Positions 1-7,281 of a stretch of 9,457 nt of DNA are shown here, one piece after another; position 1 is the first letter of the stretch; each line of letters begins with the position of its first letter. The stretch spans positions 8,312-17,768 of the forward strand of contig JADWMI010000018.1 in assembly GCA_015767395.1 (NCBI GenBank), in the 5' to 3' direction. The translations under genes and the position numbers were made by a program. The notes below the pieces were generated by a model. That model was not told where the DNA came from. It did not search any database and saw only the letters and a program-made list of their open reading frames with translations. The stretch comes from Bacteroidota bacterium. Lineage in GTDB: Bacteria > Bacteroidota > Bacteroidia > Flavobacteriales > Flavobacteriaceae.

Positions 1-1185
1 ACTTTATATGCTTTTTACTTATCTGAACAACTTGGTTTACCAGTTATGATTAGAATGGTAACGCGTTTATCACACTCAAGAGCTGGTATTGAAATTGGAA
101 AACGAATTCCTCAAAACACCATTCATTTACCAAAAAACCCGCATCAATTTCAATTAATTCCACTCTACGCCAGAAACAGGTATCAACATTTAGTTGACAT
201 TCAAAGCGATTCAAGGGAAAGTTCAGAAAATAGTTATTTCAATACCTTTATTGATGGCCCCAATACCTCCATGGGAATTATTGCTTCTGGAATTGCATAC
301 AATTATTTAATGGAGAATTTTGAAGACGATGGTTGCCCATTTCCTATTTTAAAAATTTCTCAATATCCGCTACCAAAAAATCAAGTGAATAAGTTGTTTG
401 ATAAATGTAAAAAAATATTGATTTTAGAAGATGGTTATCCGTTTATTGAAGAATTGGTTTCGGATTACTTTGGCAGAAGTAAAAAAGTAATGGGACGGTT
501 GACTGGACATTTAAATCGTGTTGGTGAATTAAACCCCGACAATATTTCAAATGCTTTGGGTTTTGACGTTAAATATACCGATCCAATTCCTGAAATTGTA
601 ACTGGCCGACCACCTGAATTATGCATTGGATGCGCGCATAGAGATTTGTTTGATGCCATCAATCAATTAAAAACAAGTAATACTAAACAACAAGTATTTG
701 GTGATATTGGCTGTTCTGCTTTAGGTGTATTATCGCCTTTTCAAAGCATTGATACCTTAATAGACATGGGTGCTTCCATAACAATGGCAAAAGGAGCTTC
801 TGATGCTGGTATTCATCCTTCCATTGCTTTTATTGGAGATTCTACCTTTACCCATTCTGGAATGACCGGATTACTAGATGCTGTTATTGAAAACACACCA
901 ATTACTATTATTATTTCAGACAATTCGGCCATCGCTATGACCGGGGCTCAGGACTCCTCGGCTTCCGGTAGAGTTCAAAATATTTGCCTAGGAATTGGGG
1001 TTGATAAAAAACACTTAAAAGTAATTACGCCGCTTCATAAAAATTTAGATGCGAATATTGATTTAATTCAAAATGAAATCAATTACAAAGGTGTTTCAGT
1101 TATCATAGCACAACGCCCTTGTGTACAACTACCAAAAGAGAAAAAAGATAAATTAAACAAGCTCAAAACAGCATCATTAAATTAA
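1..1185 (+). CDS. iorA: Indolepyruvate:ferredoxin oxidoreductase-type alpha subunit (TPP-dependent), 5'-truncated by the window edge
   Basis: The frame is open from base 1 (TLYAFYLSEQLGLPV...), continuing the conserved stretch before MIRMVTRLSHSRAG, so the ATG at 46 is internal and the gene begins upstream. The family decarboxylates aryl-2-oxoacids oxidatively to aryl-acyl-CoA in the cytoplasm, using thiamine pyrophosphate in this subunit. Visible marks are the RxxTRxSHS segment (52-78), the LCIGCAHR box (about 619-642), DIGCSALG (about 703-726) and the TPP-binding motif, which runs from GDS (835-843) to DN (919-924) followed by AMTG. Canonical alpha subunits continue after the VIIAxRPC segment into a C-terminal domain with two [4Fe-4S] clusters. 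Here the protein stops about 20 residues after that segment and shows no CxxCxxCxxxC motif. Tandem stops TAA-TAG end the gene, and iorB follows 4 bases later. Family assignment is firm; substrate (indolepyruvate, phenylpyruvate or another 2-oxoacid) is inferred. Confidence 0.9.
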   Translation, partial: TLYAFYLSEQLGLPVMIRMVTRLSHSRAGIEIGKRIPQNTIHLPKNPHQFQLIPLYARNRYQHLVDIQSDSRESSENSYFNTFIDGPNTSMGIIASGIAYNYLMENFEDDGCPFPILKISQYPLPKNQVNKLFDKCKKILILEDGYPFIEELVSDYFGRSKKVMGRLTGHLNRVGELNPDNISNALGFDVKYTDPIPEIVTGRPPELCIGCAHRDLFDAINQLKTSNTKQQVFGDIGCSALGVLSPFQSIDTLIDMGASITMAKGASDAGIHPSIAFIGDSTFTHSGMTGLLDAVIENTPITIIISDNSAIAMTGAQDSSASGRVQNICLGIGVDKKHLKVITPLHKNLDANIDLIQNEINYKGVSVIIAQRPCVQLPKEKKDKLNKLKTASLN

Positions 1186-1189
1186 TAGT

Positions 1190-1774
1190 ATGAAAACAAA
1201 TATAATAATAGCAGGTGTTGGCGGACAAGGGATTTTAACTATAGCTGCTGTTTTAGATACTGCTGCCCTAGCCTGTAATTTAAACATCAAACAATCGGAA
1301 GTACATGGTATGAGTCAGCGTGGTGGAGCAGTTCAAAGTCACCTTAGAATTTCAGATAAAGAAATCCATTCAGATCTAATCCCCCTTGGAAAAGCAGATA
1401 TTATAATTTCAGTTGAACCTATGGAACTGCTGCGTTATTTACCTTATTTAAAAAAGGAAGGCTTTTTAGTTACGGATTCAAATCCGTTTCTAAACGTTCA
1501 AAATTATCCTGAATTAGAAGAAGTCTATAAAGAAATTAAATCGCACCCAAATAGCATTTTAATAGATGCAAAAAAAACAGCGAAAGATTTAGGGAATTCA
1601 AAAGCTACAAACATTGTTTTACTAGGTGCGGCTTCCTCCCTACTTCCATTAAGTGAGGCCAGTCTAAAAGAAGCCATTCGAACGCTTTTTAAACGCAAAG
1701 GAGACCGTATCGTTAACAAAAACATAGAAGCCTTTAATAAAGGAAAAGAAATTACAACTGAAATTGTTTTATAA
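1190..1774 (+). CDS. iorB: Indolepyruvate:ferredoxin oxidoreductase-type beta subunit (pyruvate/ketoisovalerate oxidoreductase gamma domain)
   Basis: This 194-residue protein has the usual length of IorB and is a single catalytic gamma-type domain. It carries the N-terminal glycine-rich GVGGQGIL (residues 9-16), the diagnostic EVHGMSQRGGAVQSHLR block (37-53), a middle IIISVEPMELLRYLPYL stretch and NIVLLGA (141-147), ending in the helical VNKNIEAFNKGKE region. It pairs with the alpha subunit to form the 2-oxoacid oxidoreductase and contributes to the CoA-side active site; like other IorB proteins it has no iron-sulphur cysteines. The ATG lies only 4 bases after the iorA stop, so the two are surely co-transcribed, probably with translational coupling because no Shine-Dalgarno sequence is seen. 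The acyl-CoA synthetase follows after 15 bases. Family call is very secure; natural substrate is not determinable from sequence. Confidence 0.93.
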   Translation: MKTNIIIAGVGGQGILTIAAVLDTAALACNLNIKQSEVHGMSQRGGAVQSHLRISDKEIHSDLIPLGKADIIISVEPMELLRYLPYLKKEGFLVTDSNPFLNVQNYPELEEVYKEIKSHPNSILIDAKKTAKDLGNSKATNIVLLGAASSLLPLSEASLKEAIRTLFKRKGDRIVNKNIEAFNKGKEITTEIVL

Positions 1775-1789
1775 CTAGAATTTTAATTG

Positions 1790-3856
1790 ATGCTACACGA
1801 AAAATTATTAAACCCTAAAAGCATTGTTGTTGTAGGTGCTTCAAATAATATTCACGCCCCTGGCGGACGTGTTTTAAAAAATTTGATTGATCATAAATTC
1901 AAAGGTCAACTAGTTGCAGTAAACCCAAAGGAAACAACCATTCAAGGAATTAAATGTTTTCAAAATGTTTCTGAAATACCTACTGTAGATGTTGCTATTA
2001 TTGCCATTTCCGCTAAATTTATTTTAGAAACCGTTCAAATTTTAGCCCAACAAAAAAACACCAAAGGCTTTATTATTTTTTCGGCCGGATTTAGTGAAAA
2101 AGATGCTGAAGGTGAAAAATTAGAACAAAAAATTGTAGCAGCAATTAATGCTGTTGGAGGTTCTTTATTAGGACCCAATAATATTGGATTGATCAACCAA
2201 AATTATGCAGGTGTTTTTACAACGCCTATTCCAAAACTAGACCCAAAAGGCGTCGATTTTATTTCCAGCTCAGGAGCTACCGCTGTTTTCACAATAGAAG
2301 CAGCAATTGCTGTCGGACTCACATTTTCAAGTGTTTATTCTGTAGGTAATTCAGCACAAATTGGGATTGAAGAAGTTTTGGAGTATTTAGATGAAACCTT
2401 TGACGAAAAAAGTTCAAAAGTAAAATTACTCTATATAGAAAGTATTGAAAAACCGAGAAAATTATTAAAACACGCCAACTCACTCATTCAAAAAGGCTGT
2501 AAAATTGCAGCCATAAAAGCTGGAAGTTCATCAGCAGGAAGCAGAGCTGCAAGTTCACATACAGGGGCTTTGGCAAATTCTGACGATGCGGTGGCTGCCT
2601 TATTTAAAAAAGCAGGAATTGTTAGGTGTTATGGAAGAAACGAATTAATTACGGTGGCATCCATTTTTATGCACCCTGAATTAAAAGGAAAAAACATCGC
2701 CATCATTACACACGCAGGTGGACCCGCCGTTATGTTAACCGATGCCTTGTCTAAAAACGGGTTAAATGTTCCAGAAATCAATGGAAAAGAAAGCAACGAG
2801 TTATTAGAAAAACTTTTTGAAGGCGCTTCTGTTTCAAATCCAATAGATTTTTTGGCTACTGGAAACGCTGAGCAACTAGGAATAATTTTAGATTATTGTG
2901 AACATAAATTTTCAACTATCGATGCTATGGTGGTCATTTTTGGAAGCCCTGGCCTATTTCCAGTTTATGATGTTTATGATGTGTTGCATCAAAAAATGGG
3001 AACTTGTAAAAAACCCATTTTCCCAATTTTACCCTCAGTTGTAAATGTAAAAAATGAAATAACTGAATTTATTTCAAAAGGACATATCAACTTTCCAGAT
3101 GAAGTGATATTTGGAAATGCATTGGGTACAATTTTTAACACTCCAAAGCCTGTAATTTATTCAAATTCACAATTTGAAATAAATGAAAAAAGTATTAGAA
3201 CTATTATTATCAATGCTGAAAACGGTTTTTTAAAACCGCAACAAGTAACTGAATTGTTAATGGCTGCCAAAATACCTGTTGTTTATGAAGCCGTTTGTAA
3301 AACAGCTGAAAATTGCATTACGGAAATTCAAAAAATAGGCTTTCCTGTTGTAATGAAAGTTGTTGGTCCAATTCATAAAAGTGATGTTGGTGGTATTGTT
3401 CTAAACATTACCTCAGAAGAAAAGTTACTTGAATCCTTTACTCAAATAATGCAAATTAAAGGCGCTACTTCAGTTTTAATTCAACCCATGAAAGAAGGTA
3501 TTGAATTATTTGTAGGCGCAAAAAAAGAAGATCCTTTCGGGCATTTAATTTTATGTGGTTTGGGTGGTATTTACATTGAAGTATTGAAAGACACACAGTC
3601 TGCATTAGCCCCAGTTTCAAATAATGAGGCCAGCACAATGATTCAGCAATTAAAATCCTACAAAATCATAAAAGGCATTAGAAATCAAGAAGGTGTAAAT
3701 GAAACTATGTTTGCAGAAATTATTGAAAAAGTATCAAATTTACTTACAATTGCACCTGAAATAATTGAGTTAGATTTAAATCCGCTTTTAGGAAATTCAA
3801 AAGAAATTTTTGCGGTTGATGCAAGAATAAAAATTGAAAAAATTAAGGTTCATTAA
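1790..3856 (+). CDS. ADP-forming acetate/acyl-CoA synthetase, fused alpha-beta (NDP-forming acyl-CoA ligase)
   Basis: The 688-residue protein converts acyl-CoA, ADP and phosphate to free acid, CoA and ATP, or the reverse. Domain order is CoA-binding Rossmann domain (about 1-135; VVVGAS at 13-18), succinyl-CoA-ligase-like domain (about 150-450) and C-terminal ATP-grasp domain (about 470-688). SHTGAL at 256-261 supplies the conserved phosphohistidine, H257. The ATP-grasp part shows MKVVGPIHKSDVGGIVL (522-538, His529 in the HKSD box) and ELDLNPLL (660-667). The usual GPNCxG motif reads GPNNIG (128-133), so asparagine replaces the cysteine. An upstream in-frame TTG at 1787 exists, but the ATG at 1790 is preferred. 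Placement 15 bases behind iorB suggests it harvests ATP from the aryl-acyl-CoA made by IorAB, as proposed for archaeal amino-acid fermenters. Protein acetyltransferases share the architecture, but no GNAT domain is present. The 3' end overlaps the convergent glycosyltransferase by 14 bases. Confidence 0.88.
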   Translation: MLHEKLLNPKSIVVVGASNNIHAPGGRVLKNLIDHKFKGQLVAVNPKETTIQGIKCFQNVSEIPTVDVAIIAISAKFILETVQILAQQKNTKGFIIFSAGFSEKDAEGEKLEQKIVAAINAVGGSLLGPNNIGLINQNYAGVFTTPIPKLDPKGVDFISSSGATAVFTIEAAIAVGLTFSSVYSVGNSAQIGIEEVLEYLDETFDEKSSKVKLLYIESIEKPRKLLKHANSLIQKGCKIAAIKAGSSSAGSRAASSHTGALANSDDAVAALFKKAGIVRCYGRNELITVASIFMHPELKGKNIAIITHAGGPAVMLTDALSKNGLNVPEINGKESNELLEKLFEGASVSNPIDFLATGNAEQLGIILDYCEHKFSTIDAMVVIFGSPGLFPVYDVYDVLHQKMGTCKKPIFPILPSVVNVKNEITEFISKGHINFPDEVIFGNALGTIFNTPKPVIYSNSQFEINEKSIRTIIINAENGFLKPQQVTELLMAAKIPVVYEAVCKTAENCITEIQKIGFPVVMKVVGPIHKSDVGGIVLNITSEEKLLESFTQIMQIKGATSVLIQPMKEGIELFVGAKKEDPFGHLILCGLGGIYIEVLKDTQSALAPVSNNEASTMIQQLKSYKIIKGIRNQEGVNETMFAEIIEKVSNLLTIAPEIIELDLNPLLGNSKEIFAVDARIKIEKIKVH

Positions 3857-5009
3857 TTAATTCAACCTGCCCACGTTTTACAGAACAGGTACTTCCAATT
3901 AAAAAATCAGATTTTCGAGGGTGTATTTTAAACACTACACCTTCATTTTTCAAAGCTTCAAAATGCTCAATTATTTTTTTATTAGAAATAAGTGCGTTGT
4001 CAAAAACAACAGTATCAATTTTATTGGCTTTTATCAAAGATTTAATCTGAGTATATTCATCCATTAAATCCTCATTTATCAATAAATAATTTTTATTTAA
4101 GTAACTTATAATCAATTCATCTGCACCCAAATACAACACATTAAAAACAGGGTGTTTTCTTTCTTTAAATTGAATAAATTTGAAATACTTCATTAAAAAC
4201 CAAAACTCGATTCCAAAGCTCATTAAAAAATCATAAATACGATTTAATTTAAAATGTTTTCGATAAAATATTTTCATTGCTTCGTGAAAATATCTCAAAT
4301 ATTTGACATCTTTTTTAGTGCTTTCACCTTTGTAATGAATGACTTTCGTTTCGGCATAATAATAATTTTGATAGCCTTTACTCAAAGTTTTATAGCTTAA
4401 ATCTATATCTTCTCCGTACATAAAATAATCCTCATCAAATCCTTTTACTTCGTTATAAACGGCCCGTTTCATCAACATAAAAGCACCAACCAATATATCA
4501 ACAACTCCTGATTCATTTTCATTTAAGTGAGACGCATAGTATTTCCCTGTTCGCTTACTTGAAACACCAAAAAGCTTATTGAATGAGACCTGTGGTGTAG
4601 GAACCCCTCTTTTACTTTCTGGTAAAAATTTTCCAGAACCATCTACCAATTTCACCCCTAAAACGCCTAAATTTTGCTTTACCTTTGCAAAATCTAATAT
4701 TTTCACAAGCGTATCTTCTGCAACTATGGTATCTGGATTTAAAATTAATACATATGCTCCTTTGGCAATTTCAACCCCTTGATTGTTCGCTTTTGAAAAA
4801 CCAGTATTGATTTTATTTTGAATAAGAATTACATCCGTAAATTTATCTTGAAGCATTTTACAACTTCCATCGGTAGAATTATTGTCAACAACAATAATTT
4901 CAACTTTTAAGTTCTCAGTAGCAGCCTGAACACTCAAAATACATTGCTCTAAAAAATAACGAACATTGTAATTTACAATAACAACAGATAAGTCTGGTGA
5001 ACTCTTCAA
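3843..5009 (-). CDS. Family 2 glycosyltransferase with a C-terminal Rossmann-like extension
   Basis: The 388-residue protein has an N-terminal GT-A domain (about 6-250) of the rhamnosyltransferase/WbbL-like GT2 group: LSVVIVNYN at 7-15, DNNSTDGS (42-49) for nucleotide-sugar binding, NPDT (91-94) at the metal-binding DxD position, and FMYGEDIDLSYK (196-207) with the probable catalytic acidic pair. A hydrophobic/aromatic stretch (about 257-281) may lie on the membrane. Residues 288-388 form a further alpha/beta segment beginning VLYLGADEL and ending around IHPRKSDFLIGS; it resembles the nucleotide-binding-like middle domain of polyprenyl glycosylphosphotransferases, a resemblance judged by eye only. 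It probably adds a sugar to a cell-surface glycan. The start is a TTG: no ATG lies between the upstream in-frame stop and LSVVIVNYN. It lies 72 bases downstream of the recR stop on the same strand. Donor and acceptor are unknown. Confidence 0.85.
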   Translation of the reverse strand: MKSSPDLSVVIVNYNVRYFLEQCILSVQAATENLKVEIIVVDNNSTDGSCKMLQDKFTDVILIQNKINTGFSKANNQGVEIAKGAYVLILNPDTIVAEDTLVKILDFAKVKQNLGVLGVKLVDGSGKFLPESKRGVPTPQVSFNKLFGVSSKRTGKYYASHLNENESGVVDILVGAFMLMKRAVYNEVKGFDEDYFMYGEDIDLSYKTLSKGYQNYYYAETKVIHYKGESTKKDVKYLRYFHEAMKIFYRKHFKLNRIYDFLMSFGIEFWFLMKYFKFIQFKERKHPVFNVLYLGADELIISYLNKNYLLINEDLMDEYTQIKSLIKANKIDTVVFDNALISNKKIIEHFEALKNEGVVFKIHPRKSDFLIGSTCSVKRGQVELINEP

Positions 5010-5031
5010 AAATTGAAACGGTTTAAATTAA

Positions 5032-5078
5032 TTAAATAACTTAAAAATTTCACCACAATTAGAAAAGAAGTTATTTAA
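5032..5078. repeat. Perfect 11-base inverted repeat between recR and the glycosyltransferase gene
   Basis: TTAAATAACTT (5032-5042) and its exact reverse complement AAGTTATTTAA (5068-5078) flank a 25-base spacer. The pair fills most of the 72-base gap between the recR stop and the TTG start of the glycosyltransferase. It could be a weak AT-rich hairpin in the transcript or a two-half-site protein-binding site. No T tract typical of an intrinsic terminator follows closely. Confidence 0.6.
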
Positions 5079-5081
5079 CAT

Positions 5082-5693
5082 CTACAAAGAGTTTTCAAAC
5101 GGAATTCTGTTTAAAATACTTCTTCCCAATGTTACTTCATCCGCATACTCAAGTTCATCTCCAACCGCTATTCCACGTGCTATTGTTGACGTTTTCACTT
5201 TAAGTTTTTCCAATTGTTTAAAAATATAAAAATTGGTTGTATCACCTTCTATGGTTGAACTTAATGCGAAAATCACTTCTTTTACCTCGCCTTGCTCAAC
5301 TTTCTCAACCAAGCTTTCAATCGTTAAATTATGAGGTCCAATTCCTTCTATAGGTGAAATTTTCCCACCTAGAACGTGATATAAACCTTTATATTGTGCC
5401 GTATTTTCAATTGCCATCACATCGCGTACATCTTCTACTACACAAATTATTTCTGGATTACGAGAAGGCGTAGCACAAATCTCACAAATTTCTACATCTG
5501 AAATATTATGACACCGCTTACATAGTTTAATTTCATCAACCAATTTGCTCAATGCAGTTGCCAAATGATGTGTTTGCGAAGGTTGTTGTTTCAGTAAATG
5601 CAATACCAAACGCAAAGCTGTTCTTTTCCCAATTCCTGGCAATTGAGAAACTTCATTGACGGCATTTTCTAAAAGTTTTGATGAAAAATTCAT
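5082..5693 (-). CDS. recR: Recombination mediator protein RecR
   Basis: RecR works with RecO (and RecF) in the cytoplasm to load RecA onto SSB-coated single-stranded DNA during gap repair. The 203-residue product has the full family layout: helix-hairpin-helix with [11 protein letters not shown] (18-28), a C4 zinc finger (C58, C61, C70, C73), a TOPRIM domain beginning [14 protein letters not shown] (83-96), the [16 protein letters not shown] block (105-120) and the C-terminal [16 protein letters not shown] region (178-193). The ATG at 5693 is chosen over an in-frame TTG at 5708 because the family begins at this SSKLLENAV segment and because the TTG lies in a TAnnTTTG promoter box (5698-5705). 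That box leaves only four bases before the ATG, implying a very short or absent leader. The symporter gene diverges from it; the glycosyltransferase follows on the same strand. Confidence 0.97.
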   Translation of the reverse strand: MNFSSKLLENAVNEVSQLPGIGKRTALRLVLHLLKQQPSQTHHLATALSKLVDEIKLCKRCHNISDVEICEICATPSRNPEIICVVEDVRDVMAIENTAQYKGLYHVLGGKISPIEGIGPHNLTIESLVEKVEQGEVKEVIFALSSTIEGDTTNFYIFKQLEKLKVKTSTIARGIAVGDELEYADEVTLGRSILNRIPFENSL

Positions 5694-5697
5694 TTGG

Positions 5698-5728
5698 CAA
5701 ATGTACAATTAGGAAACGATATTCTCAA
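5698..5728 (-). promoter_or_regulatory. Probable Bacteroidota promoter for recR (-33 TTG / -7 TAnnTTTG)
   Basis: On the minus strand TACATTTG (5698-5705) matches the TAnnTTTG -7 consensus exactly, and a TTG (5726-5728) sits 20 bases upstream of it, within the spacing expected for the Bacteroidota primary sigma factor. Only four bases separate the box from the recR ATG, so transcription would start at or beside the start codon. Confidence 0.6.
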
Positions 5729-5769
5729 TAATTTTAGTTTCTTTGTTACTCCAAAACAAAAAACCAAAA

Positions 5770-7236
5770 ATGAAACCAATTTACATTCTTTCACTTATTG
5801 CTATTTATTTTTGCGTGCTTATTATTATTGCTTATTTCACTGGAAAAAATGATAATAATGAAACTTTTTTTAAGGCCAATAAAAAATCCCCTTGGTACGT
5901 AGTTGCTTTTGGAATGATTGGCGCCTCACTTTCTGGTGTTACGTTTATTTCGGTTCCTGGATGGGTGCAAAGTTCACAGTTTAGTTATATGCAGGTTGTT
6001 TTTGGGTATTTGGCTGGTTATTTGGTTATTGCATATGTACTGATTCCTATTTACTACAACCTAAAAGTCACCTCTATTTACGAATATTTAAAACATAGAT
6101 TTGGTCCAAAAGCACACAAAACCGGATTTGTTTTCTTTTTTGTTTCAAGAGTGTTAGGCGCTTCATTTCGCCTGTTTTTGGTAGCCTCGGTTTTGCAATA
6201 TTTTATTTTCGACGCTTGGCATGTTCCTTTTGAAATTACAGTGATTTTATCTATTTTATTAATTTGGATTTACACTTTTAAAGGCGGTATAAAAACCATT
6301 GTTTGGACAGACACTTTACAAACATTATTTATGTTAATAGCTGTTTTTGCAACCATTTACATCATATTAAACAAGTTGAATTTATCTGTTTCAGAAATCT
6401 TTGCTTCTTCTGAGTTTGACAAATACAGCAAAATTATGTTTACGGGTGATTTTAACGATAAAAAATTCTTTATAAAATCGTTTTTAGGTGGTATGTTTAT
6501 AGCCATTGCCATGACAGGATTGGATCAAGATATGATGCAAAAAAACCTAACCTGTAAAAACACCAAAGAAGCGCAATGGAATGTAATTTCACTAGGTTTT
6601 GTATTGATTCTTGTAAACTTTGTATTTTTAACTCTAGGTGCCTTGCTTTTTATTTATGCTGAAAAATTTGGTATTGCAGTACCAATGGTTGACGGCGCAG
6701 CTAAAACAGATTTATTATTTCCTGAAATCGCACTAAATGGCGGCCTGGGAATTGTTATTGGAATTGTATTTATTTTAGGATTAATTGCAGCCGCTTATTC
6801 AAGTGCTGATAGCGCTTTAACTGCCTTAACAACGTCGTACTGCATTGATTTTTTAGATATTGAAAGCAAAGCCAAAGAGAAACAAACGGCCATTAGAAAA
6901 AGAATTCATATTGCAATCTCAGTGCTGTTGGTTATTGTTATTGTGGTTTTTAAACACGTATTACAAGACAATGTCATTAGTAGTTTATTACAAGTAGCAT
7001 CCTATACTTATGGACCACTTTTAGGTTTGTTTGCCTTTGGGATTTTTACCAAACTCCAAATAAAAGACTCCTATGTATGGGTAATTGCCATACTCTCTGT
7101 AATTGCTACGTATTTGTTAAATAGTTATTCCATGCAATTATTGAATGGCTATGTATTTGGATATGAATTGCTAATTGTAAACGGTTTATTAACTTTTATT
7201 GGTTTATATTTCATAAAAAATAGAGTCAAAAAATAA
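5770..7236 (+). CDS. Sodium:solute symporter family transporter (SSS/SLC5 type)
   Basis: The 488-residue inner-membrane protein has about 13 hydrophobic segments, starting with residues 5-23, matching the SSS/LeuT fold. Family marks are the [13 protein letters not shown] segment in TM2 (53-65), [13 protein letters not shown] (172-184), [10 protein letters not shown] (251-260) and the TM8 sequence [17 protein letters not shown] (340-356), whose serines correspond to the Na2 sodium site. The C-terminal half keeps the typical [14 protein letters not shown] (412-425). It uses the sodium gradient to import a small solute; sugar, organic acid or amino acid cannot be separated from sequence, and the neighbours give no clue. 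ATG 5770 is preferred to the in-frame TTG at 5743 because the protein then starts immediately at the first membrane helix. It is divergent from recR with 76 bases between the two ATGs. A TAATTTTA sequence at 5729-5736 is a one-mismatch -7 candidate. Confidence 0.92.
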   Translation: MKPIYILSLIAIYFCVLIIIAYFTGKNDNNETFFKANKKSPWYVVAFGMIGASLSGVTFISVPGWVQSSQFSYMQVVFGYLAGYLVIAYVLIPIYYNLKVTSIYEYLKHRFGPKAHKTGFVFFFVSRVLGASFRLFLVASVLQYFIFDAWHVPFEITVILSILLIWIYTFKGGIKTIVWTDTLQTLFMLIAVFATIYIILNKLNLSVSEIFASSEFDKYSKIMFTGDFNDKKFFIKSFLGGMFIAIAMTGLDQDMMQKNLTCKNTKEAQWNVISLGFVLILVNFVFLTLGALLFIYAEKFGIAVPMVDGAAKTDLLFPEIALNGGLGIVIGIVFILGLIAAAYSSADSALTALTTSYCIDFLDIESKAKEKQTAIRKRIHIAISVLLVIVIVVFKHVLQDNVISSLLQVASYTYGPLLGLFAFGIFTKLQIKDSYVWVIAILSVIATYLLNSYSMQLLNGYVFGYELLIVNGLLTFIGLYFIKNRVKK

Positions 7237-7268
7237 CATTAATTTTAAGTCAAATTCATAAAAGATTT

Positions 7269-7276
7269 TAATTTTG
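7269..7276 (+). promoter_or_regulatory. Probable -7 promoter box (TAnnTTTG) for pdxH
   Basis: TAATTTTG matches the Bacteroidota -7 consensus exactly and is followed by five bases and then the pdxH ATG. No clear TTG lies at the -33 position, where only a TTTAAG-like stretch is found. The placement repeats the close box-to-ATG layout seen at recR. Confidence 0.5.
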
Positions 7277-7281
7277 TCCAA

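Noticed and set aside
1525..1725. Minus-strand open frame opposite iorB, and similar short frames at 465-662, 4579-4782 and 8434-8628
   Set aside because: Each lies over a well-supported gene on the other strand, has no family motif and no plausible promoter.
3841..3870. Palindromic-looking AT-rich sequence at the convergent gene ends as a bidirectional terminator
   Set aside because: On pairing it out, the GGTT/AACC arms are interrupted by several mismatches and no stable stem forms.
5729..5736. TAATTTTA as a -7 box for the symporter gene
   Set aside because: It has one mismatch to TAnnTTTG and no TTG at a suitable upstream distance, so it is mentioned only within the gene entry.
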